Counted from the stretch's first letter, positions 23,901 through 37,098 are shown. The stretch: DNA of 64,000 bases from Gigaspora margarita (GCA_009809945.1 WTPW01002252.1:39234-103233), one strand, 5' to 3'. Numbers and translations: made by a program. Notes: generated by a model not told the origin, from the letters alone.

Positions 23901-26900
23901 TCGGTAAGCAACGTGGTGCGCGTGGGGGGAGGAGAAGTAGATTTTTACATGCGCATGTACATATGTATGTGCTGAAATGTTTATTTAATAAATTCCATTT
24001 GAAGAATTAATAAAGATAATTAATTGATAAGGTATAAAGTTTGTACGTGTGTAATTAGATTAGTAAACAGGGATGATAACAGGTTGTACAAAGGATACTT
24101 TCTAAATACGCCTTTCCCTGGACCATATGAACGATCAGAAAACCCGTGTACTTAAGGAGAATGTGCATTTATGGACCCAAATCAAAACATACGTACCTAC
24201 GGACGACATCGATTAATAATCTTTATTTGTAATCATTTAACACCAGAAAACTTGTAACTCGAACTTGTAACTCGAAAGAATTCGAAAGATTGTCAATACT
24301 ATTCTCAGAGGATAACAGATAGGCAAGTATTTATGTAATTTTATTTAGATCATACAGTAACTCTTTACTAAGTTTAAAATATTTTCACCCTATTTTAACG
24401 AAATATGAATTAATTAATATATACTGTATAGCCATTTCTCGGAAACTTTTAAATAATCAAATAAGATAATTAAAGTAAGTATATACGTACAGTACATCTC
24501 ATGTATGTATTATGAAATCATTGATTTAAAAAAAATTATCTCCGTGATTAGAACACCTTTTCACGTAAATTAAACCAAATTAAATCATTAAAAAAAATTC
24601 TCTTAAAAAGGGTAGCCAACTTTCTAATTAATTATGTAATATTTGTTTTAAAAGGGAGAACGAAGTCACATGATCACGATACTCAACAATGAAAAAGACG
24701 AATAAAAGATTAATTAAAGATTAATTAAAGTCTAATAATTAATTGATTATTTAATTAATCATACTTTTTTTTCAAAACTTGAAATTAATAAAATTAAATA
24801 ATATAATTTATGCGCTTTTTTGAACACAGGTTAAAAATTTGTTAAAAAAGATATCATGGGACCAATTATTAAAAATAAGTTAGCCCGGAGATAACGAAAG
24901 GTTGGGCTGAAAGATAATTTTCTCTACGTATATAACCAGTTATAATATATACAACCTACTAAATTTGAAGAAAGGTATAAAATAAAATGTACCACATAGT
25001 TGCATATGAATATTATCAATTTTTTTTTTTTTTTTTTTTTTGTTACGAAACATTCGAAAAAAATTACAATAGAAATTCAATAATAAACTTTATGCAAAAG
25101 AAGGTCGTAATTTTATTGAAATAGAAGGAATTATAATAATAAATGCAAAATGTAAATTATAATAAAACCCTGCATATTACTTGTAAAGTTTTACACGTGA
25201 TTCTTTAGTAATACGACTTTTTTTTTTTTGCTTTGAACTTAATGTAACAAATTCCAAGTTGCTTGCTTCTTTATTTGGGCTTAGAAAAAAATATATATTT
25301 TTTTTAAAATATATCTATATATTTGAAATTAAAATTGATAATATAATTGAATAAAATTGAATAAGATCATTTTTATTTTCAATATAAATTACCGTTAAGG
25401 ATACCTATTGTTATAATATATTTACCTTGTAAAGTTCTTTTCATAGTCAATTTAATGTTATGATTTTATCCTAATATATATTTATAACGATAAGCCAGTT
25501 AATATGTCAACATTGTAATATTGAGAGATACTGTAAGTAACACAGCCATATTATTCCCACTAAGCCTATAAATATTTTTTTTATTAAAATAAGTATGAAG
25601 TAAAAAAAAAAATAAAAAAGCAAGAAATAAAGGCTTATGCAACACAAAAAGCTTTCTTTGTTTAACGGTTAGCATTGAAAATTTGCTTGTATAGGATTTA
25701 TTTATGGGTAACTTACTACGTATTTGCTGTTACATGTACATGTGTTTTGATATTACAGTATTAGGGAATTTCTTGGTATAAAGGAATTTCATTGATTGGT
25801 TTATTAAAGTTTACTTGGAGCATATTTGCATTTTCCAAGTTTACCAAGAAAATATATACAACATTTTTTGAACCGTGTTTTCAAAAATATTAGGTTTAAA
25901 AAAATTTACTTAATTATAACTAATAACATGAAATATAATACCATAATTAACAAAGTCCTTATCTGCTACTATAACAGATAATGTAGATCACGCATACAAA
26001 TATATCCACGCATACATACATTTACACTAATGAAAACATGTAAGTCGTGAGAAAGGTCGAAAAAACAAGCATGCATATTCTAAATAAACTGTATAAAATT
26101 GTGATGACGCGAAACTTTGAATGCTAAATGTAGATAAGTCTATAGTCAAAAAAGAAATATTGACTTTGTCTTAAATTAGAATATATAAATTCATTCTTAC
26201 AGGTTTGGAATGAATGAATGAGACGAGTTTTTATGGTATCATCGGATCCAGGCATTGTTATTACAGTATTAACGGGATTCTATTTTATTTTTATTTTATA
26301 TTATATTATTTTATGAATTATACATGAATAAAATAATGAAACATTATATAACGCTTCAGAAATTCAATGTTAGAAAATGTTTAGAGAAACACCAATAAAA
26401 AAACAAAGATTTTCTTTACAAAAAAAAAAACATACCCAAATAGAATCTTTTACAATAATTATTGAAAGATATGATCATCTAATATTGCATGAATATCGAT
26501 ATCGTATACCTAAAATCAATTTTTAAAATCAATTCTAAATATCTAAATAGTTGGGCAAATCAATGTAAAATATCACGACATGCGTAAATCTATGATCAGA
26601 TGATCTTTTCTCGGAGACGGGTCAGAAGATAATTCTGTAACAAACAAAGTACAATCAATATTTCTTTATTTTATTATTATAAATTAAAAAAAAAAAATTT
26701 TTTTTTACCTTATACTCATTATATCTAAATATTATCCTAGAATTAAGATTTACTTGAAACAAAAAAAAAATTCGATCTTTCTTAAGTCATATTAGACTTT
26801 ATAAATTCTCTGAACTTTCGCACACACGATCATCTCGAATGCACCAATTATAAACGACCTCCTACATTTTACTTTCCTGTAACGGATAAATTACATTCGT

Positions 26901-28046
26901 TTTCTATTTTTAAATTAATTTAAAGTGATTATTTGTTGAAAATTATTAATTATTAATAATATATTATATATAAAATATTATAAACATATTAGATATAGGA
27001 TACATTACTGTGAGGATCATAATTTCCGAAATACCTTTAGAATCATAAGGTAACCTTATAAATAGGGAATTTATTACAATATCGGGGTTATCTACAATTA
27101 TTAGGTTGTAAATGAACTTAGATTAGTTTCACTGCCGGATTATTTTAGTTTCGTTTCATTTTTTTTTTTTTTTTTTTTATTATCGTTATTCTTAATTATT
27201 ATTATTATTATTATTATTGTTATTTACATATATTTTACATACAAAATATATTTATGCAAAGAAACCGGTAATTTGGTATCAACCATCTTGTTTATCACAC
27301 GTACTAAGTTTTGTTTTTTTTTGATAAAAAGGTGCGTCGAATCTAGTTTGTACTAGTAAGTGGGCTTTTCTCCGTCGCCTTCTTTCCAATTTATCATATT
27401 CCCTATACAAAATACAAAAATATATATAAATAATTAGAATCTCAGTTGAACTGAGTAGTGTTATCTTACATTTCTCGAGAAGAATTTTAAGATTAACCCT
27501 CTCCTTTGTATATCTTCTGTATGTCCTCTGTATATCCCCTATATACGAATTATTAAAATTTTGTTCTCTTAATAATAATCCATTGAACTAATTAATATCA
27601 GCTAACCTCTGTAAAAAAAAGGTCAAAAAGAAAAGTAGAAAAATAAATATAAATATAAAAGATAATAATCATTTATCATTATCATTTATTCGCTGATAAT
27701 AATAATTTACCTAAGAACGACTTATTACGATAGTATATAATCAAATATGTGTGATTATTGAGGTATTACTCTTAATTCCATTCATCGACATAAAAACTGT
27801 ACAATAATAACCTTTATAAAAAAAAAAAGAAAATTCTTAATTGATACAAGTTCAACAAAAAAAAAAAAACATAATCATTACCTCAACGAAACCCCCGCAA
27901 AAAAAAATTAAAAGTTTGTTTATATAGCTCGAAAAAAACCCCCAAATTCATGATTCCCAACTTTTGTTAATTTGAAAATTTTTTTATAAAAAAAAAAAAC
28001 AAAAAAAGAAAATATCAAAAAACAAAATATAAAAAAAAAAAAAAAG
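20961..28046. other. Seven kilobases without a recognisable gene
   Basis: AT-rich sequence with homopolymer and ATT microsatellite runs (for example T runs at 25020-25043 and 27161-27179, and an ATT run near 27195-27220). 21.3-23 kb looks like decayed repeat. From about 23 to 28 kb the base composition is slightly more balanced, as in ordinary intergenic DNA near genes. No exon chain with plausible splice sites was found on either strand. The last 250 bases are A-rich and probably hold the promoter and 5' UTR of the kinase gene. Confidence 0.4.
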
Positions 28047-30661
28047 ATGGCAACATTCAATCAAAACGTGGATAATTCTTCAGTTTTCACATCTCATCCG
28101 TACGATCCTTTGTATCCCGATGCAACTTTTACTCAGAAGATACATAATCAAATTACAAGAAGTAATAGCCTTTATCAAACAAAAAAAAATAGTGTCATGA
28201 ATTATTATTCAACATTAAAAAAAAATGATCCGAGACTTGACTCGGCTATAAGCATGCCATCCGCAAAACAATCCACAACATGTTATGAAACCTCTAAAAG
28301 TGCTACAATGTATATAAAAAATAATGAGAGTTTGGAACGATGGGTTGATGATTTATTGAATGAATTTGATCAGGTTATGTCTGTAAATTTAAACACTGAC
28401 ATTTACCAAGATAATAGTCGAAGAGTTAAAGAGGTGTGTGTTATATACTTATCAAAATTTTAAATATACCGGTATCTAGAATATATATCTAGAATATATC
28501 TAGAATATTAAAACTAATCATGTGATTTTGAAGTTAATTAAACAGATTGATGATAGGCTTAGTAAAAATATACCGGATGATATTGAAGGCCTTCGAGAGG
28601 TTAGAATATTAGATATTTGTGAGTTATCTTTTGATATTTACTGACTTAATTTACTAATTTGATTTTATCACTTTCTTTTTTTGTAGTTTGTTCGTGGGAA
28701 GAAATTTGACTATGAACTCAAATTTAAAAACGTAAATATTAAATGTTATAATTATAAACAAATATTATATTATATTATATATATTGTAATATATTGTATA
28801 TATAGAATTGAAATCAAATATTATTTAATGTAGGAATCTTCAAATCATCCTGATACAATAGATGAGACATATTGTGAAAATGATAATGCCGATGAAACAA
28901 TTTCTGTTAATCGGTCAACTAATACTACAAAAGTGGTATGCTCATATTCATGAGTTCATTTTATTTATTGTTACTCAATTTTTTTATTATTATACACACA
29001 AAATTTATGCATTTATTAATAATAGCAGCAGTCTGCACTGAATTTATTATCAAATTTATCGAAAAAACAGCCAGCGAGATTTCGTGTGGCAAAATTTATA
29101 AAGAAAGTTATCACCAAAAAATCATTAATAGTAGAAAAAGATATACCATCAACTGACAGCTGTAATTATTGTCCGACTCCCCAAGAAACAAGAATATCTA
29201 ATCATGATCAACTTGATCCTGCCAAGAGCAGAATAGAAACTGCACGAAAACAAAATTTACATATTATTGGTACAATTGTGAAACGAAATAAATATGAAAG
29301 ACTTTTAAATGGTCGATATCTTATTGATAAAAAAGATACCGTTGGTGAAGGGCATCATGGAAAAGTTTTCAAAGGTAATTATTAATTTATATATTATTAA
29401 AAAAGGTTCATGTATGTAAAAGTTTGTGGACTTATGTATTATTGTTTAAAATAGGTGTGGATCTTCAAAATAATTCGTGTGTCGCGGTAAAATGTTTGAA
29501 AAAACAATTTACGTGTTCGATAGGGCGATTCCAAATTGCCGATAAAAAACAAAAAAAGAGAAATGCTGAAATAATACATGAAGGTAAAATTATGTTTCGA
29601 ACGGATGGTCTAGTAAGTAATAAATTATTATTAAATTTATTATCTGTTATTATTAAATTTATTATATAAATATAATATATTATTATTAAATTTATTATCT
29701 GTTATTATTAAATTTATTATTAAATTTATTTTCTTTTATTATTATTTTTATAGCCAAATTTAGTACCACTTTTAGATTTAGTAGAAACACCACGAAAAGT
29801 ATATTATATAATGCCTCTTGCAAATAAAGACCTAAGCGACGTAATTTATCGTCGTCGAATGTCTGAACATTGTGTTCGTGAATTGTTGAAACCTATATTT
29901 GAGGCTGTTAAAGGTTTACATGATTCTGGATTTGTTCATCGGGATATTAAAGTAAGTTTATTATTATTATTTTTTTTTTTTAATTATATCCTATAATATA
30001 TCCTATATCCTATATTAATTGATATTATTATAAATATATAAATATAGCCCGAAAATATAATGTTATATCAAGATGGATTTGCAAAACTTGGTGATTTTGG
30101 TTTATCTACAGAGTTTGGCTATCACTCTGGATTACAGGTTGTTGGAACACCTGCTTTTGCTGGTATGTTTATTTAATTTTATATTATATTGTCAAAAATA
30201 TTTTTTAAAAAAAAAAAAATTTGAATATATATATATATATTTTTTTTTTGTTGAATTTATAGCTCCGGAAGTTCTAGGTCAATTTCATAGAACAGACAAA
30301 TTGGCTTGGTTAAATTATAAACGTGCTGATATATGGTCATTGGGCGCAACATTATACGTTTGGTGAGTCGACTTACAATATTATTATTTAAAATCACCTG
30401 TTTAACAGTATTTTAAAACAGCATTTTAACAGTATTTGTCAATTTTTATTTTGATTAAACAGCCTTGCAGGTCGATATCCTTTTGATGAAAATCAACCAA
30501 TATCTGAACAATCAGTTTCCAATATATCATTCCCGGAACGTAGGTTCAAACATTATTCATCCAATGCTGTCGATTTAATACAAAAATTAATGGTTTTTGA
30601 TCCTTTGAGACGAATTTCCATTGACGAGGCTTTACAGCATCCATTTTTTACAAGTGAATGA
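28047..30661 (+). CDS. CAMK-like serine/threonine protein kinase, ten exons
   Basis: Predicted exons: 28047-28433, 28546-28599, 28687-28731, 28834-28935, 29026-29374, 29455-29612, 29754-29951, 30048-30162, 30263-30362 and 30463-30661. All have GT-AG borders and phases agree, giving 568 residues. The N-terminal ~290 residues are unrecognised, polar and probably disordered. The kinase domain spans about 294-566. It has a glycine loop GEGHHGKV (303-310), AVKCLKK with the ATP lysine near 325, HRDIKPEN with catalytic Asp near 429, DFG at 447-449, APE at 470-472 and the DIWSLG helix. The full set of catalytic residues predicts an active kinase. Loop spacing and the end ([17 protein letters not shown]) resemble CAMK/Chk2-type kinases. 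Substrate unknown. Exon 5 has a TAGCAGCAG acceptor offering alternative starts. The start codon follows an A-rich leader. Confidence 0.88.
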
Positions 30662-30768
30662 AATTAATCTTAATTTACGTTTTTCTTAATATATTAGTCT
30701 AATGTTCACATATGATGAAAAAATAATGTTAAATTTTTTTATTCCATTGTACTGAAAAGTTACGAAGA

Positions 30769-30801
<33 letters not shown>

Positions 30802-32626
30802 CCACTAAAAAAAAGTCGACATTGTAAATTTTTTTTTATTTTTTGAGTGAAAGTAATTTGTTAATCGGGTTTAAGTTTATGGACTGGTTTTACTAAACAC
30901 TCGCCGAAGAACTAGATGTAGTATTATTTTGTTACTTGTACATATTAGGGTGATTTTATGTAGATAGCGAAGAAAAAGAGAGTGAGAAAAAAAAAAAAAA
31001 AAAAAAAATTTTTTTATATTCTCAAAAGTTTTAATTTTGTAAACAAGTTTTAACATATGCATTTGTGAAGCATGGCAGGATGTCGACGCGTAGTTGAAAG
31101 GTTGCGCGTTTTGAATGCAACGTGATTGTAATTGTTTTGTAATTGTTTTGTAAATGTGCCCGCCCTGTAGAAGCACCTTAATATCGCGTGAGAACTCGTG
31201 ATTATCATTCTGTTTGTGTAATAAACATTTAGTGCATGCATTACAACATTAGAATGAAACATAATGAACACATTTATATATAAAGTGTATACTAAATATC
31301 GATAACCTAAAAATAAATTTGTTTAACAAAAGAAGAAAAAAAAAGGCAGAGACCGGATGTATGCATTTAACCTAAAATTACGGCGCTTTTTTGAAACTCG
31401 ATTCATTTTATTATTCATTTTTAGATTCTTCACATGTTAGAATAGCTTTACCAGAAAAATCAAAAAAGATTTCTTAATTTTTAATTTTAATTTTGAAACC
31501 CTACAGTATCATTTTTTTTTTTCAACCGCGAACCATTATTAAAATATAGCATTGTTTGTATTTCAATAAAAATTTCATTTGGACACATAAAGTTTTATAT
31601 GACCAAATTTGTCCAAATAAAATTTTTTATGTTTAAATTCACTCCATTGCAAACACTGAAATATAGTGAAACAAATAGTGTACACTAACAATGATCGAAG
31701 GGAAAGATACAGTATGATAACGACGTTTCCTTTCGCTATTATAAGAATTTAAACCTTTTCCATTATAAAAAAAAAAAAACAATACCCTGCATTCGCTTGA
31801 AAATCAAAATTCACTCGTTACCTTTTATATCATCAATTTAATTGGTTTTAATGCATGTTAGATTTAATTGTTTATATTGTTCATTATTTTGTTAATATAT
31901 ATATATATTTTTTCACGAATCAATATAGAGGAAGTTGACGCGTTAATCTTTAGCTTAGATAACTTGTTAAAAAATTTAAAAAATTTCACGCATACATCAT
32001 TAATAATGATGTTAATCGTTACGTTATTAGTAACCGGTCCATCATTAAAGGTACTGAGTTGATCCAGTGATCATTATTTACAGCCTAATGTATATATTTA
32101 AACCTTTCAAAAATACTAGAAAGGGTATATTGAATACCGCGTAAAAGTTATAATTATTTTTTTTTAAGAAATGTAAAGTTTTAATTGTTAATATAGGGAA
32201 GTTTAAATACGTATGTACATATATACTTATGCGTTCATTTGCATTTTTTTATCATACCACGATTAGTCGATCGTTTTTAATAGCCAATGAAGTTCGGAAT
32301 TTTTACCAGCTTTTCTAAATTTCTGAATTTCGAATCTTATGAAGGGAGTCCATTTGGTAAATAAGATATAGATAACTGGACGCCATAATAACAAATAAGT
32401 GCATATTTACAAATATGGTATACGCGGGCTAGGCCGCTAATGCGACAAGACGATGACAATGCCAATAAAAGTAAAGAATATATGCAGGCAAGTATGGGTT
32501 CACTTTATTATTGTTATTACATTATCTAGAAGACAATGGAATGATTATAATGTGACTTTCTGAGCAACTGATTTTCAATTCACCGTTACGTAGTATTTAT
32601 ATTTTAAAATATTGTATTTTTATTCC

Positions 32627-32663
<37 letters not shown>

Positions 32664-32699
32664 CGTATTCTTTATCTTTTATAAAGTAAATTTTAAAAA
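30662..32699. other. Intergenic region between kinase and BTB-TLDc genes
   Basis: Holds long T and A homopolymers (30770-30800, 30989-31008, 32629-32663). The T run just before 32664 lies about 40 bases ahead of the BTB start codon and may be part of its promoter or leader. A small, less AT-rich patch at 31070-31200 has no reading frame or RNA fold that I recognise. No gene found. Confidence 0.45.
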
Positions 32700-34597
32700 A
32701 TGAACTTTTTTTCCAAAAAAATTAATCATCGTTCTTCAAAAGTCGTTCCAAAATACCACTTTAACAAAAAGTTTTTCGAACAGCTATCACGTGATATAAG
32801 CGACCTTCTCGATAATGAATTTGATTATAACGTTGTTATCGAAATCGGTGAAAAACCTAATAGTCACATTTTTAAAGCTCATTCTGTAATTTTATATCAA
32901 AGATGCCCTTATTTTCGAAAAAGTTTAAAGGATTTAACAAAATCTAAAAACAATATTAAAGAAATTAAAATAAATCAGATATCGGCGAGGGCATTTCAAA
33001 TTATCTTAAAGTTGGTTTCATTTTTTTTTTATCATTTATATAATTATCATTTTTCATTTAATTATGAATAATTTTTTTTATTATTATTTTTCTTTTATTA
33101 TTTTATATATATTTATGATATATATTTATATATTTATATATTTATATATTTATATATTTATATATATATATATTTTTTATATATATGTATATATATATAT
33201 TTTTTTTTAGGTATATATATGGAGGTACCGTTTCATTGGAAAACCTTGAAACTTCTACAATATTTGATCTCATGGTTTCTGCCAACGAATTAAGTCTTGA
33301 TGAGTTAGTTCAATATCTTGAATCTCAACTTATAGAAAATGATCCACATTGGTTACGTCAGAATTTTGTTCGAACATACGATACAAGTATTAGAAAAGGA
33401 AATCTTAGAAAACTCAATCAATTTTGTGTTGATATTATAGTAAACAATCCTGATTTAATCTTTGTTGCTGATGATTTTACATCTCTTCAAGAAACTATTT
33501 TAACTTCAATTCTTAAAAGAAAAGATTTACAAACTAAAGAATCAAATATTTGGGAATTGATTATTAGATGGGGAATTGCACATAGTAAAATATTTTTATC
33601 TCCAAATCCTGCAAATTGGTCTGATGATGAATTTACTGCTTTAAGAACTACTTTACAAAATTGTTTACCATTAATTCAATATTCAAAAATTACTGGTGAT
33701 GATATAATTTATAAAGTACAACCATATCAAGCAATTATTGATCCAAAAATTTGGTCAGAAATGATACAACAACATAATGATCAACTACCTATAAAATCAA
33801 ATTTAGAAATTTCTCGTACAAATTTGATTCCAACTTTTTCACCTGTCGAAAATCCTATTTCTACTTCTATTACCACCACCACCACCTCCTCCTCCACCAC
33901 CACCTCCATCACTACCACTTTTGAAAAGGACGATGCTTCTTCTATATTTTCCGATATTTTATCTCCCGTCATTTCTTCTGCTTCATCTTACAAAATGAAC
34001 ATAAATATACCTTCATTTCCTATTTGTCCTTCATTTTCTTCTATAATTAATAGAGAACATGCTGCACAAATAGCTTCTTGGATAGATAACAGTATAACAC
34101 CTTATGATATAAGAAACAATCCTTATAAGTTTAAATTAATATTTAGAGGTAGTCGAGATGGATTTGATGATGAATCATTTTATGATCATTGTGAAAATCA
34201 ACCTCGTACCGTAATAATTTTAAGAGTTAAAGGTACTAATGAAATTCTTGGTGGATATAATTCTTTAACATGGAATAAAGAACCTGAAAAATGGTCAAGA
34301 TCTGATGATAGTTTTATTTTTTCTTTAAGACGAGATAATCAAGATATTAATGATTCAATTATTAGTCGTATACAAAATGCTGATCATGCTTTATTTTATG
34401 ATCCTAATTTAACTTTTGGTTTTAATTTTGGAGGTGGAGATTTAGGAATGATGAGAAATTTTAATAATGATAATTTATGTTGGTGTCAAAAATTGAATTA
34501 TGAAAAACCTATTAGAAATCAATCTGGTGGTTTTAAAATTGATGATTATGAAGTTTTTAAAATATGTGGAAAAAAATTACAAAAGAATATTTATTAA
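32700..34597 (+). CDS. BTB-BACK-TLDc domain protein, two exons
   Basis: Exons 32700-33010 and 33211-34597 join in phase across an AAA codon boundary (AA|G), restoring the BTB core I-L-K-Y-I-Y-G-G and giving 565 residues. The BTB/POZ domain covers about residues 25-130 (D-Y-N-V-V-I-E-I-G, F-K-A-H-S-V-I-L, C-P-Y-F-R). A BACK-like helical region follows (about 150-260, with WELIIRWG). A Ser/Thr linker (about 320-345) and a TLDc domain (about 380-562: F-R-G-S-R-D-G-F, G-G-Y-N-S, F-N-F-G-G-G-D-L) complete it. BTB proteins often act as Cullin-3 adaptors, and TLDc domains are linked to oxidative-stress responses and V-ATPase regulation. The combination is greatly expanded in glomeromycotan genomes. 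The intron is a TATATTTA microsatellite with a weak GTTGGT donor. The exact role of this paralogue is unknown. Confidence 0.9.
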
Positions 34598-35376
34598 ATT
34601 AAATCTTTACGTGTTATCACATTTTAAATTAATAATTTTTTTTTTTTTTTTTTTATTTGTTTTGTCAAAAAAAAGATTAATTTGACGATTCTGTTGATAA
34701 TGCGTATTATAGAAATTTAAATAAATAACTATGTCAAAAAAAAAAATAAATAAATAAAAAATAAAAAAAAAATTAATTATTAAACAAATAAAAAAAAAAA
34801 AAAGAATAAATCCCATGTTGACTATCTTTAAGAATTTTATCAGACCAAGAAGAATAAAATTCGCGTAAGCTTGATTCTAATCTTCAGTTTTATGTACTGT
34901 ACTGTATCTTTTTTTTTTTTATACATGCATTCACACTTTGATTTATCTTTTAATAACTTTTGCTGACTTTAATAAAAAGTGACCTTAACAGTTAACCAAT
35001 GTTTATTTGTCAATATCAATTGAACCTCAGGATTACAAATTGCCATATTAAATTTATTGAAGTTAAAAGAATGATTTTATAATAAAGATTTAGGTAAATG
35101 CTTTTTCTTTCTGTTTAAATTAAAGTAATGAATTTTGTAAAATATTGAATTTTCTTTTTATTAATGACCAATGCTGTTACGTTCATTTGTTCCAATTTTA
35201 CTGTAACAAAAATTCAAATTACTGCAGGTAATACTGGTAGTAGTGTAATTTTGTAAACGGTATATTAACTCTTTAAAAATAAAAGCTACTGATAATGATC
35301 ATATTTGATATCCGGATGGATTGTAATACATCATTGATAAACAATACTAGTCATTGCTAAGTGAAGATATCAATTC
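34598..35376. other. Region between the BTB-TLDc gene and the Fanzor stop codon
   Basis: The 3' ends of two convergent genes meet here. Left of 34830 there are T and A homopolymers. 34900-35376 is non-repetitive, moderately AT-rich sequence with short palindromes such as TGATAATGATCA, GATATC and, right at the Fanzor stop, ATATGCATGCATAT. In characterised TnpB/Fanzor loci the guide (omega) RNA is encoded at or beyond the 3' end of the ORF, so this is where one would be expected on the minus strand. I cannot delimit it from sequence alone. Confidence 0.35.
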
Positions 35377-37098
35377 CTACATATGCATGCATATGGCTCC
35401 ATCAAGCAACGCACGAAGGAATATCCCTCGTGCTCCGTTTACATCCCTATCTATAATTAAATTACAATTTTTACATTTATAAATTTTTCTACCACCGATA
35501 TTTTGTATATTACCACACCACGAGCAGGTTTTTGAGGTATACGCTTCATCTTGTATGATAACTTCGACACCAGTTTCTTCGGCTTTGGCTTTCAGCCGCT
35601 GTCTAAATAGATAGTGTGACCATGTTAACATACTTCTCACAACCTTGGAGTTGATCTTTCTTTTTTCCTTTTTTATCATATTTTTCACACCAAATTCCGG
35701 AATTATAACCACATCATAATTTTTTATGAGATAATTTACGTTTTTTCTGTGAAGTTCATTTCTTAAATTCTTAATTTTTCGAAATATCCGAGATATAGCT
35801 TTATCGATTCTTATAGCTTTCTTTTTCTTCCTTTTGGAACTTGAACTGTTTAATTTATCCCTTTTTGAATTTAGTTTGTCGGCATGATAAGCTAATCTTA
35901 TTAACCTTTGAGAATCGGATTTTCCTATTTCGCAAGTACCTTCGGATGGTGAGTATGTGGTGAACGGGGTTCTCACACCTGGATCGATGGCCACGAACCT
36001 TTCATGTATTTTCTTTGACTCTTTTTGCCGTTCATGAACCCAGGAAAGAATCCATTCGTTGGTTTTTCTAAAATATGTGAGCTTGCAATCGCTATCGATC
36101 TTTTCTAATGGCCAGCCATTGTTTTTTCTTTTGGTTTCGAAATGCAAAGCTCTTAGATCTCTTGAATATATTTTGTGATCATATGGTTTCTTCCTCGGCG
36201 TCCTCATGGAGCTATTGAATAGGAATGTTACGAAGAATCGATTCCAATCTTTTTTAGAGAAATTTTGCGCACGTATTGTAATGGTATGCTTTAGGTCTTT
36301 TCTGGTCTTGAACTTTAACTTGGTTTTATTTTCTTTTGAATTAAAATTTTTTACAGCTTCATCCACGGTTTCAGTGATTATATTATGTGGTATATCATCG
36401 TAGACCTTTTTGCTTCTCAATTTTAAGTACACAATTGTTCTCAGGAATTGTATCTTTGGAAATTTTATCCTATCCTTACGGTTATTCTTCTTTTTATCCG
36501 CGCGTACGATTAGAATCCGCCTGTTCTGAAGATAGTCAATGATCGTGTTATAGATTAATCTCGCCAATCCCATCCATTGCTTCAATAAGCGTTTCTGTGC
36601 AAGATTCGGATACAATTTCACTTTCAACGTTCTGTTCACGGCTTCGTCCTGTTTTCTTTTCTTGTTTTTTCTCACTGTAAATATTTTCTTTCTTTTCTTT
36701 CCTTTCTCTTCTGTGCTTGGTTCCTGGCATTCGATAGGTGAAGACGGTATTGGTGGCAAGGATATCTTCGGATAGCTCATGTTCATTGGTCGCCGAGTCG
36801 TCGAAGAGAACCATGAGTTTTGTAGAGTGGAGGGAGAATACGTGCTTGAGCAGTTCGTAGGCGAACCTGCATAATCGTTCATGATGGGTAACCACAACTT
36901 CTCTGACCATTCCTTGGCACGATCGTTCCAATAGGGTTTGGGTTTGTAAACATTTGCGTTTGACTGATCCGATATTGCTGACGAGTTTACAGCTTGGATA
37001 CTTTTCGTATAAGATTTCCTTTTGCCATTTGAGATCCTTTTTTGTTTTTGACTGGCATACGAATTTTTTAATGGTAGAGGTGGTGATGGAGGAATCAT
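35377..37098 (-). CDS. Fanzor/TnpB-family RNA-guided nuclease, intact
   Basis: A single 573-codon exon starting at the first in-frame ATG after a stop. Residues 1-150 are a Ser/Pro-rich lead ending in a basic cluster (KGKKRKK, RKNKKRK, about 133-150) that could be a nuclear localisation signal. An OrfB-type N-terminal helical segment follows (VKLYPNLAQKRLLKQW, about 160-176). RuvC motifs are I-D-P-G-V-R (Asp372), I-I-P-E-F-G (Glu468) and D-R-D-V-N-G-A-R (Asp550/552). Between the last two sits a C-x2-C...C-x2-C zinc ribbon (525, 528, 542, 545). All residues expected for RuvC cleavage are present. Known relatives cut DNA guided by an RNA from their 3' flank. Length fits Fanzors. Transposon ends are not identified; a 270-bp element lies upstream. 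An overlapping 212-codon frame (36548-37186) is taken as a shadow, though an upstream spliced exon cannot be excluded. Confidence 0.9.
   Translation of the reverse strand: MIPPSPPLPLKNSYASQKQKRISNGKRKSYTKSIQAVNSSAISDQSNANVYKPKPYWNDRAKEWSEKLWLPIMNDYAGSPTNCSSTYSPSTLQNSWFSSTTRRPMNMSYPKISLPPIPSSPIECQEPSTEEKGKKRKKIFTVRKNKKRKQDEAVNRTLKVKLYPNLAQKRLLKQWMGLARLIYNTIIDYLQNRRILIVRADKKKNNRKDRIKFPKIQFLRTIVYLKLRSKKVYDDIPHNIITETVDEAVKNFNSKENKTKLKFKTRKDLKHTITIRAQNFSKKDWNRFFVTFLFNSSMRTPRKKPYDHKIYSRDLRALHFETKRKNNGWPLEKIDSDCKLTYFRKTNEWILSWVHERQKESKKIHERFVAIDPGVRTPFTTYSPSEGTCEIGKSDSQRLIRLAYHADKLNSKRDKLNSSSSKRKKKKAIRIDKAISRIFRKIKNLRNELHRKNVNYLIKNYDVVIIPEFGVKNMIKKEKRKINSKVVRSMLTWSHYLFRQRLKAKAEETGVEVIIQDEAYTSKTCSWCGNIQNIGGRKIYKCKNCNLIIDRDVNGARGIFLRALLDGAICMHM

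Noticed and set aside
33781-33972. 63-codon minus-strand frame rich in Val/Glu
   Set aside because: Antisense of the Thr/Ser microsatellite in the BTB-TLDc gene.
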